Shown here piece by piece: positions 9,411-17,133 of a stretch of 64,000 bases of DNA. The DNA lies in the NCBI RefSeq assembly GCF_003953935.1, contig NZ_RXLQ01000013.1, forward strand, positions 124,001-188,000. The letters are read 5' to 3'. The translations under genes were made by a program, and so were the position numbers. Numbering within the stretch: position 1 is the first letter of the stretch; every line of letters begins with the position of its first letter. Source of the DNA: Massilia atriviolacea (lineage in GTDB: Bacteria > Pseudomonadota > Gammaproteobacteria > Burkholderiales > Burkholderiaceae_D). The notes under the pieces were generated by a model. That model was not told the origin of the DNA. It ran no database searches and worked only from the letters and a program-made list of their open reading frames with translations.

Positions 9411-9439
9411 TTGCCGGAACCGGACAAATCAGCCATAAT
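9411..9439 (+). promoter_or_regulatory. Sigma-70 promoter of tRNA-Leu
   Basis: TTGCCG at 9411-9416 and CATAAT at 9434-9439 are separated by exactly 17 bp. They end 12 bp before the first base of the mature tRNA, a normal distance for a tRNA promoter. Confidence 0.7.
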
Positions 9440-9451
9440 GCGGGTCGCGTT

Positions 9452-9538
9452 GCCGGGATGGCGGAATAGGTAGACGCACGGGACTCAAAATCCCGCGCTG
9501 GAGACAGCGTGCCGGTTCGATTCCGGCTCCCGGCACCA
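9452..9538 (+). tRNA. tRNA-Leu(CAA), CCA encoded
   Basis: The acceptor arms GCCGGGA and TCCCGGC pair fully and are followed by ACCA. The anticodon stem CGGGA/TCCCG encloses the loop CTCAAAA, giving anticodon CAA. A long variable arm (CGCTGGAGACAGCG) marks it as class II. The T arm GCCGGTTCGATTCCGGC is intact. The gene reads UUG codons. Confidence 0.97.
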
Positions 9539-9575
9539 AAGAATTTGCTTCACGAAGTACAGCAAGACCCACCGA

Positions 9576-9609
9576 CCCGCGATTCTCGCCTTGAGAACGC
9601 GGGTTTTTT
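9576..9609 (+). terminator. Terminator after tRNA-Leu
   Basis: CCCGCGATTCTC pairs with GAGAACGCGGG, with one bulged A, and is followed by TTTTTT. It lies 38 bp after the tRNA. The stretch between it and 9793 shows no gene. Confidence 0.85.
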
Positions 9610-9793
9610 GTTGCCCGCGTCCTGCGCGCACCTGCCGAGACATCGGCCGCGGACGGCGCGCTCTGGCGCCGCCCCCTTCCTTCCCTCCGCTACGGCCGCA
9701 GCACGGCGTTTCGCCTGGCCGACGGCCCGCCTGTGACGGCAAAAACATGTTTGACCGCAGATCAACCATTACTATTTGAAAACATTACTTACC

Positions 9794-9810
9794 TGTCGGA
9801 ATTTTTTACA
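9794..9810 (+). promoter_or_regulatory. Candidate activator site upstream of the sigma-54 promoter
   Basis: TGTCGGAATTTTTTACA lies about 53 bp before the -24 element, in an AT-rich stretch unlike the surrounding DNA. Sigma-54 promoters need an upstream enhancer-binding protein. For PEP-CTERM genes the PrsK/PrsR pair is the known candidate. The assignment is inference from position and composition. Confidence 0.3.
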
Positions 9811-9862
9811 TATTCACGGAAAGTTTTTTGCTGTTCTGATTAAAAACAAAGAGTTACGAAAC

Positions 9863-9878
9863 TGGCACGTTCTATGCT
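9863..9878 (+). promoter_or_regulatory. Sigma-54 (RpoN) -24/-12 promoter
   Basis: TGGCACGTTCTATGCT matches the RpoN consensus TGGCACG-N4-TTGCW in all but one base. The invariant GG and GC are separated by exactly 10 bp. It lies about 40 bp before the PEP-CTERM gene start. Confidence 0.75.
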
Positions 9879-9917
9879 CGTCAATACATCAAGAATAATC
9901 ACATAGGGATGCCCAAA

Positions 9918-11036
9918 ATGAACTCGCTCACACGTCGTTGCGTCGCCCTTGCGTTGCTGGGAATGGCCGGTATCGCTTCGAACGCGGCATTGGCAGGACC
10001 GCTGCCAATTTACTCCAGCACCTACCCCACGCCGAACTCGGCCTGCGCGACCTACGGCAACTTCGTGTCGTGTTCGACAGGCGTGCTGAACTACCTGTCC
10101 GGCAGCGGCGCCGGCGGCTTTACGGGCGACTATACCTTCAGCGCGGCCCAGGGCGCGCTGCACGATTCGATCGTGGTCGCCTCGAACGGCGGCGCCATCC
10201 TGGGCAACGGCGACGCGGCGCTGCCGTCGGAAGATGGCTTCAAGACCATCAACAGCGGCAAGAAGGATTACTTCTTCACGGGCGACCAGAACGATCCCAC
10301 CAACAACGGCGCCTTGGCCAACGACACCGCCTTCAGCTGGGACATGGGCCTGTCGACACTGAACAGCAAGCTGACCTTCGACGGCGAGTACCACCAGATG
10401 ATGATCGCCTTCGATTTCAATAACCCGCAGAACAGCACCGCCAGCCTGCCGATCTGGGCGCTGGTGACGATCCGCGATAGCGAGGGCAACCTGGCCAATC
10501 AGTACTTCGAGACGCAACAGCTCGACCTGTCCGATATCTTCAAGGATCCCTCGCTGTTCCAATCGACGAAGACCTTCAACGGCAGCGGCGTGACGACGCC
10601 GGGCTCGACCGACTTTGCGCTGACGGTCGGCGCCATCTGCGTGGTCAGCGACACGGTCTCCTACCCTTCCCCGAACGGCAGCAGCTGCCCCACGGGCGGC
10701 CAGCTGATCAACACAAACCAGGCATCGAATGCCGTCGAATTCATCAACTACATCCCCAGCCTCGACCTGAAAGGGCTCGAAGGCGCCGGCTACGACACCA
10801 TGTCGGTGCAGGTGTGGATGGGGTGCTTCGGCACCGGCGGCAAAACCTCGGGTCCGACCCTGGCCGACGGCAACCCCGTGGGGCCGTGCGACACGGGCGG
10901 CTATGGCGATATCTTCCTGATCGCGGGCGCGGCGATTCCCGGCCGCAACGACGTGCCGGAACCGGGCATGCTGGCGCTGTTCGGGCTGTCGATGCTGGGA
11001 CTGTACGCCGCGCGCCGGCGCCGCGCCGCGTGCTGA
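9918..11036 (+). CDS. PEP-CTERM sorting domain protein
   Basis: A 372-residue secreted protein. It has an N-terminal signal peptide (MNSLTRRCVALALLGMAGIA, cleavage after ALA). The large central domain is rich in Gly, Asn, Ser and Asp, with several Cys. The C-terminal tripartite signal is VPEPGMLALFGLSMLGLYAA followed by RRRR. That tag is recognised by an exosortase, which is not in this window. An ATG lies 9 bp upstream at 9909, but TAGGG directly abuts it and is well spaced for the ATG at 9918. The near-consensus sigma-54 promoter suggests regulated expression with exopolysaccharide production. The central domain is not recognised. Confidence 0.88.
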   Translation: MNSLTRRCVALALLGMAGIASNAALAGPLPIYSSTYPTPNSACATYGNFVSCSTGVLNYLSGSGAGGFTGDYTFSAAQGALHDSIVVASNGGAILGNGDAALPSEDGFKTINSGKKDYFFTGDQNDPTNNGALANDTAFSWDMGLSTLNSKLTFDGEYHQMMIAFDFNNPQNSTASLPIWALVTIRDSEGNLANQYFETQQLDLSDIFKDPSLFQSTKTFNGSGVTTPGSTDFALTVGAICVVSDTVSYPSPNGSSCPTGGQLINTNQASNAVEFINYIPSLDLKGLEGAGYDTMSVQVWMGCFGTGGKTSGPTLADGNPVGPCDTGGYGDIFLIAGAAIPGRNDVPEPGMLALFGLSMLGLYAARRRRAAC

Positions 11037-11100
11037 GTACCCGGTACCGGCAGTTCGCCCCGCATTCGCGCTTTATCGCCTCCTCCCCGCCGCATGTTCG

Positions 11101-11131
11101 CGCTGCCCCGACAGGCAGCGCGATTTCTTTT
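11101..11131 (+). terminator. Probable terminator after the PEP-CTERM gene
   Basis: CGCTGCC-CCGACA-GGCAGCG is followed by CGATTTCTTTT. The stem is perfect but the T-run is interrupted, so termination may be incomplete. Confidence 0.5.
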
Positions 11132-11216
11132 GGGACAGCTCTTGTTCCAGTCAAATTTCCACGCGCCAGTATTGATTTTTAGCCAGCCGGCGGGCTTGAC
11201 ATCCCGGCCCTCCCTT

Positions 11217-11232
11217 TTTGACAGTCGTCAAA
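11217..11232. promoter_or_regulatory. Inverted repeat upstream of csgE
   Basis: TTTGAC-AGTC-GTCAAA is a perfect 6-bp dyad with a 4-bp spacer. It lies ~170 bp before csgE, in a 363-bp gap with no other gene. A TTGACA hexamer at 11196 is just upstream. It may be an operator for the curli operon; no -10 element at proper distance is clear. Confidence 0.35.
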
Positions 11233-11399
11233 GCCGGCAGGGACTCGCTCGATAAACTCGATTCTCATCAGCGCCGTCATCACCGATTTTTCTGGCCACA
11301 ACACGAGGGGACATCGACACCGCCGCGCGCCGCGCACGATCGCCTGCGATGCCCGCCACGGTTTGCCGAGGCCCACAAGAACAACAACCGCGAGGCCGT

Positions 11400-11858
11400 A
11401 TGCCCACGAACATCACCCTACTCGCCGCGTGCGCGTTGTCGCTCGCCTGCGTGCCCGGCGCCGCCGCCCCGACAGCGGCCGCGCAAGACGCGGCGGGCAC
11501 GCTCGACAAGCCCAGGCGTGCGCTCGCCTCCGACACCGGCAGCGGCGTCGTGACCAGCCAGGCCATCACCGTCGCCGGTCACGATTTCTGCCAGTACTTC
11601 ATTGCCGCGTGGCGCGACAAGGAAGGCAGCGAACGCTTCACCCTGGCCATCGTCGAGCGCCCGTCGGCTCGGCGCGGCAGCGAGGTGCGGATCGACTTCG
11701 CCCAGCGGCGGGTGTACGAAACGCGCCTGCCCGCCGCCCGCGCGGCCATCAAACCGCTCGGCGAAGACGCCGCCGAACGCACCTGGCAAGCGGTCCTGGA
11801 AGCCGACGCCGAGCGCAAGAGCATCCACGACGCCGACCTGGCGCCCGACGAATTCTGA
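11400..11858 (+). CDS. csgE: Curli assembly protein CsgE
   Basis: 153 residues with a signal peptide (cleavage near AAAPTAAA, residue ~20-25). The conserved CsgE core includes SGVVTSQAITVAGHDF and FIAAWRDKEGSERFTLAIVERPSAR. CsgE is the periplasmic cap/adaptor that delivers curlin subunits to the CsgG pore. The frame is open upstream to 11349, but the ATG at 11400 begins a proper signal peptide. It is the first gene of a tight csgE-csgF-csgG-csgB run (40-bp gap, then two 4-bp overlaps). One Cys in DFCQYF is a departure from the aromatic-rich usual form. Confidence 0.9.
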   Translation: MPTNITLLAACALSLACVPGAAAPTAAAQDAAGTLDKPRRALASDTGSGVVTSQAITVAGHDFCQYFIAAWRDKEGSERFTLAIVERPSARRGSEVRIDFAQRRVYETRLPAARAAIKPLGEDAAERTWQAVLEADAERKSIHDADLAPDEF

Positions 11859-11898
11859 CGCTGTCTCCATTCACTCCGTCCATGTAAGGAACTCAGCC

Positions 11899-12327
11899 AT
11901 GCACCTCCCTTCCCTTTCTCGCGCGGCACTGTGCCTGGCCGTACTGGCGGGCAGCGCCAGCGCGACCGAACTCGTGTATCAGCCAGTCAACCCTTCCTTC
12001 GGCGGCTACCCCGCCAACGGCGCCAACCTGCTGGCCACAGCAACAGCGACGAACAAGCACAAGGAAAGCGCAGGCCTGGGCGGCTCTTCCGTGTTCGACC
12101 AGTCGCCGCTGGCACAGTTCAATCAAACCCTGGAACGCACTGTGCTAAGTCAACTCGCCTCCGCCGCCACCTCCAAATTGCTGGGGCAAGATGGCAAGCT
12201 GGTGCCCGGAACGTTTTCCACCGCAAACTTCACCATCACTGTCATCGACCTCGGCGGTGGCATGTTGCGCATCACCACCACCGACAGGACCACCGGCGCC
12301 ACCACCACCTTCGAGGTGGCGCAATGA
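11899..12327 (+). CDS. csgF: Curli assembly protein CsgF
   Basis: 142 residues. A signal peptide ending in SASA precedes the CsgF signature TELVYQPVNPSFGGYPANG, the segment that inserts into the CsgG pore. The rest includes NFTITVIDLGGG and RITTTDRTTGATTTFEV, typical of the family. CsgF sits at the outer face of the CsgG channel and helps CsgB nucleate fibres. TAAGGA lies 8 bp before the ATG. The stop overlaps the csgG start by four bases, so the two are translationally coupled. Confidence 0.95.
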   Translation: MHLPSLSRAALCLAVLAGSASATELVYQPVNPSFGGYPANGANLLATATATNKHKESAGLGGSSVFDQSPLAQFNQTLERTVLSQLASAATSKLLGQDGKLVPGTFSTANFTITVIDLGGGMLRITTTDRTTGATTTFEVAQ

Positions 12328-13202
12328 ACGCGCGGCGCTGGGTCGTCGTTGCCGCGGCCGGCGCCAGCCTCCTGGCCGGCTGCGCAGTGCGCCACCCGCC
12401 ATCGGCCGTGACCGCCAGCGCGCAACTGGCCCCGGCCACGCCGGTCACGCGCGACCTGCTGAACCTGCCGGCGCCGAAAGGCAAGGTGGCGGTGGCCGTG
12501 TACGGCATCCGCGACCAGACCGGGCAGTACAAGCCGGCCCCGGACAGTTCCTTCTCCACCGCCGTCACCCAGGGCGCCTCGTCGATGCTGGTCAAGGCGC
12601 TCAAGGAATCGGGCTGGTTCATTCCGGTCGAGCGCGAAAACCTGCAGAACCTGCTGACCGAACGCAAGATCGTGCGCGCGCTGGAAATGCCGCAGCCGGC
12701 CGACGCGCCACCGGTGCAGATTCCGCCGCTGCTGGCCGCCTCGCTGCTGATCGAGGGCGGCATCGTGGCTTACGAAAGCAATGTGCGCACCGGCGGCGCG
12801 GGCGCGCGCTTCCTGGGCATCGGCATGAGCACGCAATACCGGGTCGACCAGGTCACGGTGAACCTGCGCAGCATCGATATCCGGGGCGGACAGGTGCTGC
12901 AGAGCGTGTCCACCACCAAGACCATTTATTCGTATGAGATCCATCCGAGCGTCTTCAAGTTCGTGAACGTAAAAAATTTACTGGAGCTGGAAGGGGGCAT
13001 GACGCGCAACGAGCCGACCCAGCTGTGCGTCAGCGAAGCGATCGAAGCCGGCGTGGCGCACCTGATCGTCGAAGGCTTGCGCGAAGGCAGCTGGGCGCTG
13101 CAGGACGAATCGGCATGGAGCAATCCCGTGCTGCAACGTTACCTCGCCGAACGTGCGCCCTATCTGCCTGCGAAACAGGCTGCCGCCGGAGCGCAGCCAT
13201 GA
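12324..13202 (+). CDS. csgG: Curli secretion channel lipoprotein CsgG
   Basis: 292 residues. The lipobox is LLAGC with lipidated Cys at residue 20. The CsgG fold includes KVAVAVYGIRDQTGQYKPAP, the QGASSMLVKALKESGWF segment, LLIEGGIVAYESNV, and the C-terminal QLCVSEAIEAGVAHLIVEGL helix. It forms the nonameric outer-membrane pore that exports curlin subunits. The length is a little over the E. coli protein. It overlaps both neighbours by four bases (ATGA), a strong sign of one operon. Confidence 0.96.
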   Translation: MNARRWVVVAAAGASLLAGCAVRHPPSAVTASAQLAPATPVTRDLLNLPAPKGKVAVAVYGIRDQTGQYKPAPDSSFSTAVTQGASSMLVKALKESGWFIPVERENLQNLLTERKIVRALEMPQPADAPPVQIPPLLAASLLIEGGIVAYESNVRTGGAGARFLGIGMSTQYRVDQVTVNLRSIDIRGGQVLQSVSTTKTIYSYEIHPSVFKFVNVKNLLELEGGMTRNEPTQLCVSEAIEAGVAHLIVEGLREGSWALQDESAWSNPVLQRYLAERAPYLPAKQAAAGAQP

Positions 13203-13720
13203 CGCCGCTGACGACACGCCGGCTGCGCGCCGCCATCGCTGCGGCTGCCGTGTGCTTCGCCACGCTGGCGGGCGCGGGCGACCTGGCGCCGTCCGAACTG
13301 CGCGCCGCCGCGCCGTCCGGGCATGCGCTGGCGCTGCGCCAGCACGGCAGCGCGAATGCCGTCGCCGCCGAGCAGTCCGGACAGCAACACTGGTTCGACG
13401 GCATCCAGGCCGGCGCCACCCAGCGCGCCAGGGTCGTGCAGCGCGGATCCCTGCAGCGCGCCACCCTGTTGCAGGAGGGCGGCAACAACACGCTCGACCT
13501 GCTGCAAAGCGGGGAAGGCAACCACGCCGGCGTCGTCCAGCTGGGCCAGGACAACCAGGCCGGCATTGTGCAGGATGGCATCGGCCACCGCGCCAGTATC
13601 GACCAGCACGGCAGCCTGAACACGGCGCGCATCGCGCAGTCCGGGCGCGACGGCAGCGCGCGGCTCAGCCAGTCCGGCAGCGCCAGGACCGCCACGCTGA
13701 TCCAGCATCAGGGGCGCTGA
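13199..13720 (+). CDS. csgB: Minor curlin (CsgB-like nucleator)
   Basis: 173 residues with a signal peptide ending near LAGAGD. About six imperfect curlin repeats with Q-x-G-x-x-N/H-x-A spacing follow (for example QHGSANAVAAEQSG, QLGQDNQAGIVQDG, QHGSLNTARIAQSG). The repeats are richer in Arg, His and Leu and poorer in Asn than CsgA at 14051. The protein is shorter and ends with a basic IQHQGR tail. These traits and its coupling to csgG support the nucleator role over a major subunit. CsgB anchors to the cell surface and templates CsgA polymerisation. Assignment as CsgB is by context. Confidence 0.82.
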   Translation: MTPLTTRRLRAAIAAAAVCFATLAGAGDLAPSELRAAAPSGHALALRQHGSANAVAAEQSGQQHWFDGIQAGATQRARVVQRGSLQRATLLQEGGNNTLDLLQSGEGNHAGVVQLGQDNQAGIVQDGIGHRASIDQHGSLNTARIAQSGRDGSARLSQSGSARTATLIQHQGR

Positions 13721-14050
13721 CCTTCTGCTGCGCACCCATCCTCTTTCGGAGCGACGCCATGAATCCCTTTTTCGCGGCGCCCGGCGCTGGCGTCGGCTTG
13801 TCGTTCGCGGCCGATCGGCGCGAAGTACTTGACCGGCAATCAATGTGAGTTTTGGAAACAGAAACGGATGCGGTGCAAGGCGGCGAGTGCGCGGCAGTGC
13901 GGGCACGGCAAGCAGGAGCCAACCCAGCAACGCGCCGCTTCCGGCGGCCAAAAACACATTTATTTCCGGGCGAGTACTTCGGCACAGAATTCAGCTAGCG
14001 GGGTCGCTGAATGGCATCCATCCTGACCCTGTCATTTACGGAGGCATCTC
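13721..14050. other. csgB-csgA intergenic region
   Basis: 330 bp without a convincing gene. It contains a 29-codon ORF at 13759-13848 with a GGAG site, too short to judge. A perfect inverted repeat ATTCAGC (13989-13995) / GCTGAAT (14006-14012) lies 39 bp before csgA and could be an operator or leader hairpin. A strong CGGAGG ribosome site precedes csgA. The gap suggests csgA has its own promoter; no -35/-10 pair is clear. Confidence 0.5.
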
Positions 14051-15013
14051 ATGAAACTTCATTTATCCGCCCTGGCAAGCGCACTGACGCTGGCGTTTGC
14101 CGCTCACTCGGCCCAGGCTGAACTCAATTCGATCACGACGCAAAAGGGCGCAGGCAATAACGCTTATACGGTGCAGCAAAATTCGACCGGCCTGATCAAG
14201 GCCACGATTACGCAAACCGGCGACAACAACAAGGCGGGCGATTCGGTTGCGAAGACCGGCGGCATTGTCCAGATCGGGGTCAACAAGGACATCAGCGGCG
14301 CGATCACCCAGCAGGGTAACCAGAACAATGCCGGCATCCGCCAGGAAAAGGCATTGCGCACCACGGCTAGCCTGCTGCAAACCGGCAATCAAAACACCGC
14401 CACGGTGCGCCAGAACAGCGCCACCCAAGCCAATGCCACGCTGTCGCAGAATGGCCAGAAGAACAGCGCCACGCTCGATCAGCAGGGCGTGAGCGACTTC
14501 GAGATCCTGGCCAAGCAGACCGGCAGCGACAACAAGCTGGCCGTCAACCAGCTCAATTCCAGCCACCAGGGGGCGTATGTCACTCAGAATGGCGTGGCCA
14601 ACGGCGTGACGGTGGCACAGACGCAAACCGACTATGCCGGCGTGACGGTCAACCAGACCGGCACCGGCAACAACGTCAAGGCGATCCAGAAGAACGCCAG
14701 CAACGTCAACTCCACCATTGCCCAGGACGGCACGGGGAATAATGCGCTGACCGACCAATCGGGCAGCAAGAACATCAGCGCCATCAACCAGAAAGGCAGC
14801 AATAACCTGACAACCCTGACGCAAAACAACAATGCCAGCCAGTCGCAGGTGACGCAGAACGGCATCGCCAACAAGGCAACGGTCAGCCAGACCGGTACCA
14901 ACGCCAACAATTCGCTGGCGAATATGTCCTACATCATCCAGACCGGTAACGGCTATGTCGCCAGCCTGAACCAGAACGGCAGCAACAACCATTCGGGCAT
15001 CGTCCAGTACTAA
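14051..15013 (+). CDS. csgA: Major curlin subunit CsgA
   Basis: 320 residues, about twice the length of E. coli CsgA. A 23-residue signal peptide ends in AQA. The mature protein is a long array of ~20-24-residue curlin repeats with Q-x-G-x-x-N-x-A/V and strand-turn-strand spacing (for example ITQTGDNNKAG, LLQTGNQNTATV, VNQTGTGNNVKAI, LNQNGSNNHSGIV). It has high Asn, Gln, Gly, Thr and Ser, and no Cys. It would polymerise extracellularly as amyloid and form the biofilm matrix. It lies 330 bp after csgB on the same strand. The extra repeats predict a longer solenoid per subunit. Confidence 0.93.
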   Translation: MKLHLSALASALTLAFAAHSAQAELNSITTQKGAGNNAYTVQQNSTGLIKATITQTGDNNKAGDSVAKTGGIVQIGVNKDISGAITQQGNQNNAGIRQEKALRTTASLLQTGNQNTATVRQNSATQANATLSQNGQKNSATLDQQGVSDFEILAKQTGSDNKLAVNQLNSSHQGAYVTQNGVANGVTVAQTQTDYAGVTVNQTGTGNNVKAIQKNASNVNSTIAQDGTGNNALTDQSGSKNISAINQKGSNNLTTLTQNNNASQSQVTQNGIANKATVSQTGTNANNSLANMSYIIQTGNGYVASLNQNGSNNHSGIVQY

Positions 15014-15026
15014 GCGGCGCGGCAGC

Positions 15027-15051
15027 ACGGCGCAGGCGATTGCGCCGTTTT
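15027..15051 (+). terminator. Probable terminator after csgA
   Basis: ACGGCGCA-GGCGAT-TGCGCCG is followed by only four T. The stem is perfect but the T-run is short, so it may be a weak terminator. Confidence 0.5.
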
Positions 15052-15097
15052 CGCCGCTTCAGGCTGTTCGCATCGCGTTATGCCATAAAATAGCGCG

Positions 15098-16138
15098 ATG
15101 CAACTTACAACGATACGCCAACGCCTGCGCACCCTGGGCGCCCTGCCCTTGCACGAACAGCGCGTCCTGCGCGACTGGGTCCAGGGCCGCCCCTACGACC
15201 AGGGACGGCGCCGTCCCAACGATTTCCTGCCGCTCGGCGTACGCGCCGCCCTGCCCGCGCTCGATGCCGAGCTGCACGGCATGGCGCGCCTGATCTCGTC
15301 CCATCCCGGCGACGATGGCTCGGCGCGCCTGCTGGTGGGGCTGGCCGACGGCCAGGCGGTCGAAAGCGTGCTGCTGCCGCGCGACGGCTTGTGCGTCTCC
15401 AGCCAGGTCGGCTGCGCGGTCGGATGCCAGTTCTGCATGACCGGACGCGAAGGCCTGATCCGCCAGGTCAGCAGCGGCGAGATCATCGCCCAGGTGGTCC
15501 TGGCGCGCACCCAGCGGCCGGTGAAGAAAGTGGTGTTCATGGGCATGGGCGAGCCGGCGCACAATCTCGACAACGTGCTCGACGCCATCGAGCTGCTGGG
15601 CACGGAAGGCAATATCGGCCACAAGAACCTGGTGTTTTCCACCGTCGGCGATGCGCGCGTGTTCGAACGCCTGGCGCAGGGCGTGGTCAAACCCGCATTG
15701 GCCTTGTCGCTGCACACCACCAAGCCCGCCCTGCGCGAGCAGTTGCTGCCGCGCGCGCCGCGCATCACGCCCGAGCAACTGGTCGAGGCGGGGGAAACCT
15801 ATGCCCGCCTTACCGGCTATCCGGTGCAGTATCAGTGGACCTTGCTGGAAGGCGTGAACGATGGGGACGACGAACTCGACGGCATCGTGCGCCTGTTAAA
15901 AGGCAAGTATGCGGTGCTGAACATGATCCCGTACAACACCATCCCGGACCTGGCCTTCAAGCGGCCCAGCTGGGAGAGCGCACGCGCGATCGCCGCAAGC
16001 TTGCACCGGCGCGGGGTGCTGACCAAGCTGCGCGACTCGGCCGGGCAGGATGTCGATGGAGGCTGCGGGCAACTGCGCGCCCGCGCCGCGGCGCCGGCGC
16101 GCCGCACGATCGCGATCGGCCGCGCCGGCGCCGCCTGA
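15098..16138 (+). CDS. RlmN/Cfr-family radical SAM RNA methyltransferase (RlmN paralogue)
   Basis: 346 residues. The radical SAM cluster motif is CAVGCQFC (CxxxCxxC), followed by MTGREGLIRQVSSGEII. KKVVFMGMGEPAHNLDNV and LSLHTTKPALREQLLPR match RlmN/Cfr. The C-terminal Cys needed for the methyl-transfer intermediate is in VDGGCGQLR. The catalytic residues are therefore all present. It is shorter than housekeeping RlmN, and the N-terminal RNA-binding part is reduced, so a paralogue with a different target is likely. RlmN itself methylates A2503 of 23S rRNA and some tRNAs. No partner gene is adjacent. Confidence 0.88.
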   Translation: MQLTTIRQRLRTLGALPLHEQRVLRDWVQGRPYDQGRRRPNDFLPLGVRAALPALDAELHGMARLISSHPGDDGSARLLVGLADGQAVESVLLPRDGLCVSSQVGCAVGCQFCMTGREGLIRQVSSGEIIAQVVLARTQRPVKKVVFMGMGEPAHNLDNVLDAIELLGTEGNIGHKNLVFSTVGDARVFERLAQGVVKPALALSLHTTKPALREQLLPRAPRITPEQLVEAGETYARLTGYPVQYQWTLLEGVNDGDDELDGIVRLLKGKYAVLNMIPYNTIPDLAFKRPSWESARAIAASLHRRGVLTKLRDSAGQDVDGGCGQLRARAAAPARRTIAIGRAGAA

Positions 16139-16161
16139 CTGTGCGCCGCCCGCGCCGCTGT

Positions 16162-16926
16162 TCAGCGCGCCGCAGCGGGGTCGCCGTCGGCCTGCTTGCG
16201 CGGCGTCCAGTTGTCGTACTTGCGCTCGATCCGGCGCGAGGTGCCGTCGCGGTTCATGGCGTCGAGCGCGGCGTTCATCCTGTCGATCAGGGCGTCCGGA
16301 ACGGCGCGGTTGCAGGCGAGATAGGCCTTGACCCGGTTAAACACCAGCACCGGAACGATCTTCCCGGCCCAGCCATTTTGTTCCAGCACGCCACCGCCCG
16401 GACGCGCGCCGGTGGCCCACAGGTCGATCCGGTTCAGCAGCAGTTTTTGCGGGTTGAGCATGTCGTTCGGCGCCGGGTCGACCGTGAAGCCGCGCGCGCG
16501 CAGGTAGTCGTCGCGCACGTCGCCGTTGTAGGTGCCGATGCGCAGGCCGCGCGCGTCTTCCAGCGTGCTCAGCTGGTAGTTGCGGTCGGCCCGCCCCAGC
16601 AATACCCAGGCGCCCTCGTCGGTCGGTCCGACCCATTTGAACAGCGCCTCGCGCTCGGGCGTGCGGGTGGTGGCGTAGACGCAACCGTCCTGGCGCTGCA
16701 CGGCCGAGGTGTATGCGCGCTTCCAGGGCAATACGTCGATCGAATAGCGCACGCCGGTACGCGCCATGATTTCGTGGATCTTGTCGGACGAGTAACCCGC
16801 CACGCGCTCGCCCTCCAGCATGATGGCCGGCGGCGAATGCTCGGTGGTGATGAAGAGCTGCGGCGGGCCGGCATGGCAAGGCGCCATGGCCAGCAATCCC
16901 GCAACAAGTAATATCCGCTTCACCAT
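16162..16926 (-). CDS. Periplasmic substrate-binding protein (SBP_bac_3 type)
   Basis: 254 residues from the ATG that begins a signal peptide (MVKRILLVAGLLAMAPCHA). The longer frame to 16998 lacks one. The mature part follows the family-3 solute-binding fold: ITTEHSPPAIMLEGERVAGYSSDKIHEIMARTGV at the start, PWKRAYTSA, and LRIGTYNGDVRDDYLRARG. The C-terminal helix has LIDRMNAALDAMNRDGTSRRIERKY. Such proteins bind amino acids or similar small ligands. No ABC permease or kinase is next to it, so it is an orphan. It converges on the RlmN paralogue. Confidence 0.87.
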   Translation of the reverse strand: MVKRILLVAGLLAMAPCHAGPPQLFITTEHSPPAIMLEGERVAGYSSDKIHEIMARTGVRYSIDVLPWKRAYTSAVQRQDGCVYATTRTPEREALFKWVGPTDEGAWVLLGRADRNYQLSTLEDARGLRIGTYNGDVRDDYLRARGFTVDPAPNDMLNPQKLLLNRIDLWATGARPGGGVLEQNGWAGKIVPVLVFNRVKAYLACNRAVPDALIDRMNAALDAMNRDGTSRRIERKYDNWTPRKQADGDPAAAR

Positions 16927-17133
16927 GGCTGCCTTTGCGATTCCTCCGTCAAAGCATACCAGTTCCCGCGTTTCGACGGCAATCGTGCGGCTGAGCACGG
17001 CGTGAGGCGATGCCTATGCAATATAGCAACGTCGATACATCATGAAAACGGCGCGCGGCGCGCACCACTGATGCAGCGAGCTGATGCCGTTCCGGCCAGC
17101 CCGGCACGACCGGGCCAGGCCAGCGATGGCGCC

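Noticed and set aside
9485-9769. Small frames across the tRNA-Leu and its terminator
   Set aside because: They overlap the tRNA and terminator and have no ribosome site or family.
13759-13848. A 29-codon ORF between csgB and csgA
   Set aside because: It has a GGAG site but no recognisable content and is too short to support without conservation data.
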